Below are positions 47,481 to 58,364 of a stretch of 64,000 bases of DNA, piece after piece. Source of the stretch: Rhizophagus irregularis (taxonomy: Eukaryota > Glomeromycota > Glomeromycetes > Glomerales > Glomeraceae). The number at the start of each line of letters is the position of its first letter. The stretch's first letter is position 1. The notes under the pieces were generated by a model, which saw only the letters and a list, made by a program, of their open reading frames with translations, made no database searches and was not told the DNA's origin. A program made the translations under genes and the position numbers. The DNA is taken from assembly GCF_026210795.1 (NCBI RefSeq), contig NC_089440.1, forward strand, positions 1,364,001 through 1,428,000, read 5' to 3'.

Positions 47481-48329
47481 TTATTCAATAATAATTTTTT
47501 TTTTTAAAAAAAAAAAGAGAGTACTTAAAATAGGTTGATATTCGTCAGTATTTACGGTAAATTCATTCTAATAAGGTGTTGATTTGATTGTTGTACGAAA
47601 AGCGGCTTGAACTGGCTAATAACAGGTTAACTCGGCTAACTTAGACTGGTGTGGATCTAAGTTAATGAAAACTATGTTTGTGTATAAAGCATTATTTTAA
47701 TAATGTTTTAAAATATTTGTCTAGGTTCCTTTAATAAACGCGAACGCGAATTAAATGATTTATGCTTTAAAAAGTTAACCGTACTAAAGTAGTCAATTTA
47801 CCAATTACGCTGCTCATTCTTTAATGATAAGCCCATAATCCAACCATTTAGAGACTTTTGTTTTAAAAGTAATTCATTATTTTGATCATAAGGTAAACAC
47901 AAAACGGAAAATATTATAATACCACTTGGAAGGATCTGCCATACCGCAGCGTTTATTAACCTTAAATTGGTTTATTATGCTTAATTTGTTATTTTTACTT
48001 ATTTGATAGGTGCAAAGCTTTTAGAATATAAAACAACTTGTCATTTACGTAATTAAGTTAAGTCATATGACTTAATTAAGGTTATTAACCCTAAGGGGAT
48101 AAGGCTGCACCTCTATAAATTGATCTGTTTTTTCAATTTGTACTAATTAGCAGCAAAAAAAAATTCATATAATTAATTACATTAATAAATGATTTTGGAG
48201 AAAAAAAAGACTGTAAAATAAAATTACAACTATTTATAACATCATTTAGATTACTTTTAATAAAAAGATTTTCCAAAAATTCATATTTATTTATTATAAG
48301 ATAGTGTAATAGATAAACAAATAAAATAA
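47481..48329. other. Intergenic, no gene seen
   Basis: About 850 bp of higher-complexity spacer between M5 and M6. It contains a perfect palindrome, TTAAGTCATATGACTTAA (about 48058-48075), and no coding signal I can support. Confidence 0.55.
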
Positions 48330-48587
48330 TCAGAAATTCGAATTTTTAATATTATAGATAATATAATTATTATTTTTATCAAGGAAAAAAAGATCTCCAT
48401 TATAATTAATAGTTGCACATTTAACATTATTTCTAATCAAAACCCAAGTACCTTCAATATATTTCCATAATCTGAAATAATAATCAATTCCAATTGCATA
48501 ATTTTCAGAGAGAACTTTAATATAATCGAATGGAATTTCTGCTAAAGGAGTACTAATAACAAATAAAATAAATAATAATAATAAAAA

Positions 48588-48618
<31 letters not shown>

Positions 48619-49538
48619 AAAAATAATAATAAATATAAAATATATTTCAAAATATATTAAAGTAAACAATAAAATAACTTACTGCTTGTTTTTATTAATA
48701 TATTTATAAATCAAATTATAACGATCTTTAATCCATAAAGAATGATCATGATAAGCACAATAAATGTGGTAATAATATCCTATGTCATCAACTTTTAATA
48801 AAGAATTTAAAAGAAAAGGTTAATATGTATTAATATTGATAAATTATAAATATTATTATTTGAAATGGTTAATATATACCAGATTCCCAATTATATGTAT
48901 TAAATTCATCATGATAAACACCTTTATTGAAATCAGCATAATCATTTGTTGTAAAAATTGTTCTATGATCACATAAGGAAATAGTCCGATGAGTGTGATG
49001 ATCATCATCTATTTTATCCCTAGTAAAAAATGAATATTAACATTATCATTAATAAATAGAAAATCATTAATTTATTTTTATTTTACCATGAATAAACATA
49101 TAAATTTCTAATATATATTTCATTGTTTTGATTAATATAAACGGCTGTTCCATCTGATCCAATAGAAAAATCGGTGACATTCCTTCGCATAAATGTCATT
49201 TGTTTCAAAATTGTACTCCAATGATAAAGCTATAATATATATATATTTTATTTTTTTCTATCACAAAAATTCAAATTATCATATAACTATAATATAATGA
49301 ATTACTTTTAATAATACATTACTTTATTTTCATCTGTTAAAATCCAAAAGTCTTCTCCTCGACTAACGTCAATTCTCTTTATCACTGCATTATTAGGAAA
49401 TGGTGGTAATTTTATTTGGCCAGTTTTTATGTTTGGGTTATTTATGTCATTGAAAATCATATTGATAATTAAAATTATACATATTACAATTAAAATCAAA
49501 CGAATTTGTTTAGTAATTGACAATTGATAAAAAGTCAT
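48330..49538 (-). CDS. Membrane-anchored tectonin-like propeller protein, array copy M6
   Basis: Exons 49538-49323, 49229-49087, 49019-48880, 48791-48683 and 48552-48330 close at 276 residues, phases 0,2,1,2. The anchor is about residues 13-29 (RLILIVICIILIINMIFN). PPFPNNAVIKRIDVSRGEDFWILTDEN replaces the VGQGED motif with VSRGED. Exon 3 carries TRTISLCDHRTIFTTNDYAD. The last blade reads ENYAIGIDYYFRLWKYIEGTW, then a longer tail (YIIYNIKNSNF). Intron 4 (48553-48682) is the longest in the array and contains an (AAT)n/(AAAAT)n tract; read in the exon-5 frame it would give a false poly-Leu stretch, so the splice acceptor at 48553 matters for annotation. Confidence 0.8.
48570..48636. repeat. (AAT)n microsatellite within M6 intron 4
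   Basis: AAT triplets with periodic AAAAT units; about 65 bp, entirely intronic. Confidence 0.85.
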
Positions 49539-49847
49539 TTTATTTTTTTTTTTTCGAACGGTAAAGAAACCATTTAAAAATTATTTTAGAATGTTAGTGT
49601 ACTTAATAAATTGGCGTTTTGTAACCACAAAAAAAAATCCTGTTTTTATCTCGTCAATCTCAATTTCTGCAGTAACCTGCAGGCTGCAGCATCTCGCAAC
49701 TTTGGTTTTAGTATATAAATTAGTTATATAAAATTGATTTCTTACATAATAATTAGAAACAAAAATAATTATTTAGAAAAAGAGAATTTTATTCAAAAAT
49801 TTTATAACTCAATAAATATAATAAAATTACACAATTATTATTAAAAC
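49539..49847. other. Intergenic, no gene seen
   Basis: About 310 bp between M6 and M7. It contains CTGCAG-rich TTCTGCAGTAACCTGCAGG (about 49664-49682). An inexact relative of this segment (GGCGTTTTGTAACCAC, 49613) recurs upstream of M7 (51110-51180) and upstream of M8 (52125-52150), so these copies share an upstream block. Confidence 0.5.
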
Positions 49848-51046
49848 TTAATTTTCTTTGATGGTAAAAATAAAATTATCAGAATCAATAAAAAAAATGT
49901 CTCCATTATAATTAATGGTCGCGCCTTTAACACCATCTCTTATTAAACGCCAAGTACCGTAAGAATATACCCATAACCTATTAGAGTAATCAACTCCGAT
50001 TACGTATTCTTCAGATAGAGCTTTCATTTGCATAAATGCCATGTCTGATCGAACAATTCTACAAGGTAAAAAGGTTTATTAAAGTGATAAAAAAAAAATT
50101 TGTTCATAAGTAGTATTAAAGTATTTAACTTACTGTCTATGTTCACTTATATATCTAGAAATGTAAGAATATGGACCTAATAACCACAATGATTGATCTC
50201 GAGAAGCGCAAGAAGTTTGAAGGAAAATGCGATATCCACCAGAAGTAACTTTAAAAACAGTATGATCGATAATTGATTAAAATTTATATTTATTATCGTA
50301 AATTTAAAAATTATAAACTGTAAATAGTAACTACCTATACTTACCATATTCCCAATTATACGTATTTGTATAACTATTATAAACCCCTTTAATTAAATCT
50401 AAATTAAAGGTTGTGATAAAAATCGTATTGGAATCGCAAATTGAGATAGAATAATAAACATCATATCTCACTTCATTTAATCTTTGCCTATAAAATGAAT
50501 TAATTATTATATAGAAACATATAATATTTAAATGTAAAATAACAAATCATAAAAGTACTTTACCACAAAACATTCATATTTCTAATGTACAAAAACTTAT
50601 AAGATGTAATAACAGCAACTGTCCCATCCATTCCGACAGCAAAATCAGTTACACTCTTGGCCATAGTAACGATCTCTTTTCGAATTGTGCTCCAATGATA
50701 AAGCTATTGTAAATCAAAAAAAAAATAAATAAATAAAAATAAATAAAAAACGTAATATCCTGTTTTTTCATTTATTTCCTTGAAATACAATCCCTAAACC
50801 TTTTAAGAATATAATTTTATACATTACCACACCATCATCATCTAAAATCCAAATATCTTCTCCCTGGCCAACATCGATTTTTTTTATTCCTACATCTTTA
50901 GGCAATGTAGTTATTAAATTCACTTCATTAACTTGCCTATTTAAGTTACTGATATCATTGAAAAAGAAGAAAATGATCAAAATTATAATTGCTCCAATAA
51001 AAATAAAACGCATAAGTTTAATAAATGATAATTGATAAAAAGCCAT
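49848..51046 (-). CDS. Membrane-anchored tectonin-like propeller protein, array copy M7
   Basis: Exons 51046-50828, 50703-50564, 50487-50345, 50248-50134 and 50058-49848 give 275 residues, phases 0,2,1,2. MAFYQLSFIKLMRF leads into an anchor at about residues 12-29 (IFIGAIIILIIFFFFN) very like the P4/P5 anchor. GIKKIDVGQGEDIWILDDDG is retained. Exon 4 has ILRTSC-type sequence replaced by IFLQTSCASRDQSLWLLGPYS. The last blade is KALSEEYVIGVDYSNRLW, then GTWRLIRDGVKGATINYNG and IKEN at the C-terminus. It is the outermost intact minus-strand copy; beyond it only remnants (M8, M9) remain. Confidence 0.83.
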
Positions 51047-51389
51047 TTTTTTCGTTTTTTGCTTAGAGAGAAGATAATCGAAGTTACACGCATAAACATA
51101 TTTAAATAAATTGGGAGTTTGTAGCTATATACTGTAAAAATCCTGTTTTTCTTGATAATCTAATTTCTAAATGGCCCGCAGGAAATGAAATCTAGATAAA
51201 ATTCAGCTTTTTAATAAAAGTTTTCCCATCAATTATACATACTAACCTAATATATCTGTCGGTATATACAGTACTTGATCGTATCATATGACATAATAAA
51301 TAATGTGTAACAAATAATTTCACTCCAAAACCATTGTTAATAAATCCCCAGTAAGTAATAATAAAAAATAATTTCGTATAAATCAAATT
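51047..51389. other. Spacer between M7 and remnant M8
   Basis: About 340 bp. It includes the upstream block shared with M6 and M8 (AAATTGGGAGTTTGTAGC, about 51108-51125) and otherwise nothing recognisable. Confidence 0.5.
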
Positions 51390-52075
51390 ATCATCATCGA
51401 CTAATTAACGGACGTACTTTAACATTACTTTTTATCCAATTCCAAGTGTCACTACATGATTCCATAAGTTATTATTAAAAATCAATTCCATGATCGGAGA
51501 GTGATTTAAATTACTTAAATTAAATATCTGATCGAGGAAATCTACAAGGTACGATAATATAAAGTTAAAAATAAATAAATGTATGAATAAAGCAGCAACT
51601 GTACGGTATATAAATAATGTAGTTTTGTAACTTACCGAAAATATAAAATATATCTCGATGGACCTCTGAACCATACCGAAAAATCATGAAAAGCACAATA
51701 AAATTGATAATAAATACTTCTTAATTCTAAATATATAGATGTTAAAATCATAATTAACAATTGATAATTTAATATATACCATAACTCCATTTATACGAAC
51801 TAGTTGCAATAAAAGCAAAACCATAGTATTAAGTTTTTGAAAAATAAAATCCTTTAAACCTATTAAAAAATATACATGTAAATATATAAAGATAATTAAT
51901 ACACTACAGCGCCACTATCATCCAAAATCCCAATGTCTTCTCTCCGACCAACATCAATTTTTTTGATACTTACATTTTTAGGAAATGTAACTGTTACATT
52001 CACATTATTAATTTGCGTATTGATATAATTGCTCCGGCAAAACTCAAACTCAAATGTTTAAGGTAAATGAAAAGT
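51390..52075 (-). pseudogene. Decayed array copy M8
   Basis: Minus-strand fragments in family order: an exon-1 remnant (about 52020-51905, resembling VTFPKNVSIKKIDVGRREDIGILDDS, with part of the anchor lost), a short exon-3 end, an exon-4-like piece (about 51725-51640, FYCAFHDFSVWFRG-like) and an exon-5-like piece (about 51545-51395, SDHGIDF... LWNHVVTLGIG-like). Exon 2 and most of exon 3 are missing. Confidence 0.7.
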
Positions 52076-52219
52076 CTATTTTTTTGAGAGAATTTGAGCT
52101 ACACATTAGTATACTTAAAAAGTAAATTGGGCGTTTTGTGATCATATTTCTGAGTTTGTACGCATTTCAATAAGAAATTCATTTTGTAAAATTTTGTAAA
52201 CCAAATCACCAAGAGTAAA

Positions 52220-52745
52220 AAAATTGTAATTAATGGCTGCGCTTTTCAGTTGCTTAAATGATATGTCTGATCGGTACATAAAGCGGATTCAACGGAGATA
52301 AAAGGTAAATATATAAAGTTAAAAAATCAACAATTTGTTCATAAATAATTTAAAGTAATTTAATTTATTGTCTGTGTTTATAGAAATATAACTAGATGGA
52401 CGTGTATTTTTTAAAAAAATTATAATATTAAGTACTACTTTTTATACGTATCAGTATAATCTTAAACGCCTTTAATTAAATCTAAAATAATGGTCGTAAT
52501 AAAATCGTTTGTTATCTCAAATCGAGAAAGAAAATAACATAGTTTTCTTTCCCTTTTATAAGAAATGGTTGTCTGATCCGGACAATAATCAATTAAATGA
52601 AATAATTGATCGAGAAATTTTAAGACATTGAAATTATATTATAAATTTTAAAATATTAATTCATGTATAAATTTATCTAAAAATGTACAGTATCTCAATG
52701 GACATGTAAAGCACAAAACATTTGATAATAAATATTTAAATGTAT
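52220..52745 (-). pseudogene. Decayed array copy M9 (and possibly a second fragment)
   Basis: Minus-strand pieces resemble exon 3 (about 52540-52430), exon 4 (about 52410-52365) and exon 5 (about 52290-52225, RSDISFKQLKSAAIN-like). A further exon-4-like piece at about 52735-52685 is out of order, suggesting that two remnants are juxtaposed. No open frame. Confidence 0.6.
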
Positions 52746-52964
52746 GCATTACATTTTTTTTCGCTCATGTAATACAATTATTATATTCAGATTGGTTTGT
52801 CTCACATGATTTTATTAATGACTGATTACAATTATGTAACGACTGTAACGTAACAAAAATGTGCCAAGAGTAAATCACTTAATTTAGACAACAATTAATT
52901 TAAATTTTAATTTAACATTTTTTTTTCTTTCGTCAATAATTTTATATACGTAGGTAAAAAAAAA

Positions 52965-53951
52965 ATGAGTTGGAAACAAATTGACGGATACTTACAACAA
53001 CTTGATATTGGTCCCGATTATGAATTATGGGGAGTTGACGATAATCAAGTAAGTAAAAAGATTTAAATTGCGAGGATTTATAAGGGTTTATTAATTCTTT
53101 AATTATAAATTTGTTTAAATTATTTAGGTTTTTAAATGGAATGTTAAATCTTGGATTCATGCGAAAGGAATTACAGTTTCAAATATTTCAGTTGGAGCTG
53201 ATTTTAGTATTTGGTGTACCACTAAAGATCATAAAATCTATAGATTAGTAGGTGGAATTGATGGTAAATGGTAATTAAGAATATATATAGTACAGTGTAG
53301 TATATTCAATTCTTTCTTGAAAAATTATAGCTTATATTAATTACTTTTATAGGATGAGAATTGATGGATTCTTAAAACAAATTTCTGTCGGAGATGAAAA
53401 TAATGTATGGGGAGTCAATTCAAAAGATGAAGTTTTTTATAGAAGAGATAACATTTGGGTTCAAGGTATGATTATATTCTATTTCATAATTTTTTATATA
53501 TTTATTTATTTATTTACCTATTTATCTTTTAATAGCTCCTGGTAATCTTTCTCAAGTTTCTGTTGGAGCAGATGGAACTTGTTGGGGTGTGAACGCAAAT
53601 CATGAAATTTTTAGATGGGACGGAGAAAAATGGTAATTTTTAATTGTTACAGTATCTCCTTTTTAGTTTAACTTTATTTTTTTTAAAATTTGCTTTTTTT
53701 ATTTAAGGATCCCAGTTGATGGAAGTCTCAAGCAAATTAAAGTTGCTTCAATTCATCACATTGTAGGAGTAAATGATAAAAATGAAATATATTTATGGGA
53801 AAATGGTGATTGGAATCTTATTGAAGGCGGTTTACTTAAATATGTTTCAATTAGTCCTGAGGGTAATATTTGGGGGATTAATAATAATGACGAAATTTGG
53901 CATTTAACTTATGATGAAAGAATAGCTAATATTCATGTTCTTGACATTTAA
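52965..53951 (+). CDS. Soluble tectonin (beta-propeller lectin-like) protein
   Basis: Five exons, 52965-53048, 53128-53270, 53353-53465, 53536-53632 and 53708-53951, close at 226 residues with phases 0,2,1,2. There is no signal peptide or membrane helix: it starts MSWKQIDGYLQQLDIGPDYE. Six tectonin blades of about 36 residues fill the whole protein, each with the pattern (K/Q)x(I/V)SVGxDxxxWGVNxxxEI(F/Y)xWxxxxW: LQQLDIG, VSNISVG, LKQISVG, LSQVSVG, LKQIKVA and LKYVSIS. Length and repeat number fit the classical tectonin/TECPR single-propeller lectins, which bind methylated or acidic glycans in other fungi and slime moulds; ligand specificity is not readable here. It lies just beyond the array remnants, divergently oriented, and its intron phases equal those of the anchored genes, which argues for common origin. 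Confidence 0.88.
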
Positions 53952-54164
53952 TATCTGTATATCAAGTACTGTATGTATATGAGGAATTATGCTGTGGCAA
54001 CTGGGCAGTACGAATTATTGAATTTAATTTAATAAAATGAATCATATTGAATAATTTCAAAGATAATTTAATCAAGAAGCATGTATCTTGCAAATAGTGC
54101 TTACCAGAATCATATATATCGTGCGGCTGGCACTAAATAATATCACGTGACAAAATTTCAAATT

Positions 54165-54463
54165 CAGTAATACTTAATATTCCTTTAGAAGTAATAATTG
54201 TCCAAAACATTAAAACTAATTACGAACGAGAAATATTACCTATTGTTATTCCTAAGATTTCGGTAAGTTAAAAGAGAAAGATTGGTATAAAGTTATGCTT
54301 AAAAAGTTTTGATAAAATTCAAAAACTCTCGTTTTTTCTTTTATTGAAATGAAGGAACAAGCAGAAGAAACTTATCTGAAAATACGTTAAGCGGCGAAGA
54401 ATTTGGTCCAAATCAACTTGAGGAAGACGATAGAGATGAGCGGGAAATTCCAGATGTTTAGCA
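54165..54463 (+). pseudogene. Possible fragment of a host gene, family unknown
   Basis: One stretch reads VILNIPLEVIIVQNIKTNY... and reaches a GGTAAGTT donor near 54262. A second stretch downstream reads NLSENTLSGEEFGPNQLEED and ends DEREIPDV plus a stop at about 54461. The phases of the two do not match, so they do not form one frame as they stand. The amino-acid composition of both is gene-like rather than AT noise. No family recognised. Confidence 0.35.
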
Positions 54464-54829
54464 TTTTGTCGATGCTCGTTCAAATTTCACATCCACATAT
54501 CATTCTGTTTGTCATGGAAGAGTACATCGATAATGTAATAATATAATCGGACTCTCCTGAAAACCTCCTTAGAGATGAACAACAAAAAAGTTTATAATTA
54601 TGCTTAATGATCGAGAAAATCATACACTATTGTAATGGACTTTCTTACACATAACATCTCCTTATAATGTTAAAATATAACTTGGAAATATATATATAAT
54701 ATAATTTAAGTATATAACAATTTTGTATTTAGCATTTTAATTTAAATTGTTTACTATATTCACGAGTTTTAGATATAACGGAATGAACAAAATTTTTAAC
54801 TTTATTCTTATTTCAGGATAAAGTGCGGG

Positions 54830-54860
54830 ATCACCCGAGGGGATTCGAACCAAATCCCTT
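54830..54860 (-). other. tRNA/SINE-like B-box
   Basis: On the minus strand GGTTCGAATCC matches the RNA polymerase III B-box exactly, followed by CCTCGGGTGATCCCGC. The surrounding T-stem does not pair as in a tRNA and no A-box is found at the right distance, so this is a tRNA-derived remnant at best. Confidence 0.4.
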
Positions 54861-57071
54861 ATTAGCATATGATTATTAAAATTAGGAACAAAATAAAGTG
54901 ATAATTTAAGATTTAATACAGTTCCATTAAATTTTCGTTAGAACAGCATCAAGGTTGATCACACTTATACAAAAGAGGAAAAATTTAATTTTTGAATATG
55001 AAATTTAAGGTTTTCAAGACATGAGATTTCTTGTATCTAGGATCAATTGTTCCCCTCCTTTCATCTTCCTTCTCTTTCTGTCTTTTCTCGTCCTTTACGG
55101 AAAAATAACCAACATAGAGATTAGAGATACAACAAATAAAAAAAGTATTTAATCGTTAACATAGTGCGGACAATTAATGAGACTTCTAAATTTTATATTA
55201 TATATTATTCTGGGGAAAATAAGAAAATTAAATTTTTAGAAAATATATATATTTATTTATTTTTTTAAAGAAAATGAAAGAAATAAATTATCTCAGATTT
55301 TATTTAAATTTCTTCAAATTTTAACGTACTTAAGCACAAAATTGTATGAGAACTGTGATCAAGTTCATGAGCATTTAAAGGACTGATTTTTTTTTTTGAT
55401 TTTTTTAATTTATAAATTCTGAATTAAATCCTCTAAAAGAAATAATGTATTTACATTTACTTGTAGATATATGTTCAGACTTTTTGATATGTAAAAAAAT
55501 GTTTACTTCTAATTTCCATTTGCCAACAGGTTTGGCCAGAGTTATGCAGAGTTATGCACGAGCACGTGATCAAGTAAACCAGTTGTCAGTACTTGCGGTA
55601 CTGGTTGAGTTCTTTTAAATGGGCGTACAGTGGGTATTAGCATACAAATGGCCCGAGTTTAGGAGTTGTACTATCTCAAATGTATTTTTATACAGATCAA
55701 TTTTGTGTAAATTTGATTCAATGAATGCTAGTGTCGTTAATCTCCTGAAAGGCATGATATTAAATTGTTAATTGAAAATTAACCTTAATATAATGAGATC
55801 AAATTGATGCGAGCAATCTGAACTACTTTTTGAATAAAAAGAAAATATCAATCGCAAGTATTTCTTTGTTGAAATATAAATTAATAATATTAGTAAAAAG
55901 AACGGTATTCCTTATCCTATTGTTTGGATATCACCAGTATTAATATGGTAAATAATAGTTAAAAGTTTATATTCAAATATTGTATAATATCGAATGACAA
56001 AATAATATTTTAACAAGCGTCTAAATGTTTACTATTTAAACCTTTTTATAATAAATTTTGTGACCCTTTAATTGTATTAGAAATTGAACAACATTTCCTT
56101 TTTGTTTCTTTCGGTGAGGGGGAAAGAAGATAATTTTATAAGTTTTCTATTTCGACTTTAGAAGTAGCATACATTCTTCTAGAATATATTATGCTTTATT
56201 TTCAAAGACACCCTATTATGACCATATTTATATACTGTATAATAAATAACGCTGATTTTCTGAATTAGTAATTTTCACGGAATAATATACATATTAGAAT
56301 TAGAATTATTAATATTGTCAATCAGAAAAAAAATGTAACATTAGTTATTTACCTCATGATAAGGAAATTAATTATATCTCATAAAAAATATTCACAAATT
56401 TGTTGAGCAAGAGAAAGCGCAAATATTCTTTAAAAAACTTTCCTGAAAACGTCGTAAATTAAACTGAAAAGTCCGAAATTCCGAAGCGAGATTCCGAAAT
56501 TAAACCGAAATTTATGAATAAAATTTCATTATGTTAATATTCGTCAATTTCGATTAGATTTGATTACATAAGTTTTATTATAGAATGAATTGATCCAACA
56601 TTTAATACGAATATATACAGTATTTAAAAATGATTTACAATTGTTACAACATGTGAAAATATAGTATCCTATTTAATTTAACTAATGCTATAAAAAAAAA
56701 ATATTAATAATAGAACCTAGAAACATTTAAAAGATCGACCAGCTACATAACATGTTTTTTGATCTTTTTATTTTCTTTCTCATTAAATTGATAGGACGAT
56801 CCTAAATGAAAGATTTACAAAATACGAGTTCTAAAAATAATAATTATTTTTTTTTTTTACTTAAATATGGGGAATAACCCAAATTGTAGTATTTCACCTT
56901 TCTCCCTATTATCGTTAATGAATTATACATCATAAGAAGAGTTATTTAACTCTCGTCAGTTGATTCTTCATTCTTTGTTATCGACTTTAATATTTTTTTT
57001 CATTTGTTTTCTTTTATACGAAAAAAAAAAAAATAACGCTTGGGTATTATCATATTTTAGAGTCGTTAACA

Positions 57072-58364
57072 ATGGATAAGGATCAAAACACCGCCGCCAT
57101 CCCCATTACCACCAATAATGTTTACATAACGATAAATTATGTCTTTAATTCTATTTCAATACTATTATCATTATTATTGATGGTTATAATAATCCTTCTT
57201 AGAATTAAAGATATTAATTATTCAAATAGAATTTCACTTAATTTAATTATGTATGTTTCCATAACTGAAATATTTTTCTCAATCTCACAAGTAAGTATCA
57301 TAATTTTTTTTTTACTTTTTTTTCAAAAAAAAAAAAAATTTTAATCTTAATTCCTTATTTTCATTTTATAGATGTTTAGATTTGATAACAACTTTTTTTC
57401 AGTATGGAATTCTTACTTATCATCATGGGGATATATTTTCACCACATTATTAATTTGCTTTTTAATAATATCAATATTAATTAATATACAACTTACATTT
57501 ACATATAATCATAAAGATATAATTAATATAAAAAAATACTATTTAATAATTTCATTTTGTCTCACTGTTATTTTAAGCGTGTTGCCAATTACTTTTAATA
57601 ATTTTTCTTTCGATAATGAAAGAAATTATTATTGGTACGACTCAATTATTTGGGAATGGGCAACATATACTGGATGGGTTACATTTACCATTTTGTATTG
57701 TTTAATTTCATTAATCTACATGCTTTACCGTTTAAACAAATCCCCTCAACCCATTTCTCAAATAAGATTATACAACGTTTCCTTGGGTATCTCCACTACT
57801 TTAACTTCTACTATCCTCTCCGAAAAACACGCTCAATCAAATCTCGTTTCAAAATATATTTCACATATAATTTTTTATTCACTTATCCCAATTTTATCAT
57901 ATTTACCCTCTCTTATATCGACTTTAGTCTATTATAATACAAATAGATATTCCTTTTCCTTAAATTTATTTTCATTGATTTGTATATCATCACAAAGTAT
58001 ATTCACCTTTATTATATTCTTATTTGATCCTATTATTGATGAAGTAATCTTGGAACATAAAAGAAATGCTGATCATAAAAAACACGTTTTGGATAACATA
58101 AAAAAAGGTGTTTACGTTGATAATATTTATAATATTGATCGTGAATTACCTAGTAATAGAGTTCAAAATGATAAAATAAATGAGAATAAAAAGAGGAACA
58201 CAATTTATAGTTATGCAAAGAATGCAAAGAATAGAATATCTATCTTAACTTCTACTGTTCTTCATAATAAGAAGAAAAGTATAGATGGTAAAGATGGTAA
58301 GAAGGACGTAAAAGATATTTTTAATCTTGACAATGAAGTAGATGACATTTTATCTCTTCTTTGA
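57072..58364 (+). CDS. Seven-transmembrane receptor (GPCR-like)
   Basis: Two exons, 57072-57290 and 57372-58364, joined by an 81-nt GTAAGT..AG intron in phase 0, give 403 residues starting MDKDQNTAAI. Seven hydrophobic helices are visible at about residues 20-43, 54-72, 92-114, 128-147, 170-191, 236-261 and 265-285. The N-terminus is short and probably extracellular. The fourth/fifth loop is aromatic (NYYWYDSIIWEW). The long C-terminal tail (286-403) is Lys/Asn-rich, as in G-protein-coupled receptors with a regulated tail. The topology and FDPIIDEV at the end of helix 7 recall the cAMP-receptor/Git3-like fungal class; this is a topology-level match and the ligand is unknown. The second exon also begins with ATG, so a truncated protein could start there. 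Confidence 0.75.

Larger units (their letters stand above)
53952..57071. other. Intergenic, no intact gene
   Basis: About 3.1 kb. It contains a gene fragment (54165-54463), a tRNA-like B-box (54830-54860) and a short hairpin CCAGTTGTCAGTACTTGCGG with TACTGG following (about 55580-55605). The rest is AT-rich without coding signal. Confidence 0.55.

Noticed and set aside
48570-48650. Poly-Leu membrane segment preceding the last blade of M6
   Set aside because: It is the translation of an (AAT)n microsatellite inside intron 4; family structure places the exon 5 start at 48552.
54830-54860. tRNA gene on the minus strand
   Set aside because: The B-box is perfect but the T-stem does not pair and no A-box or acceptor stem is found.
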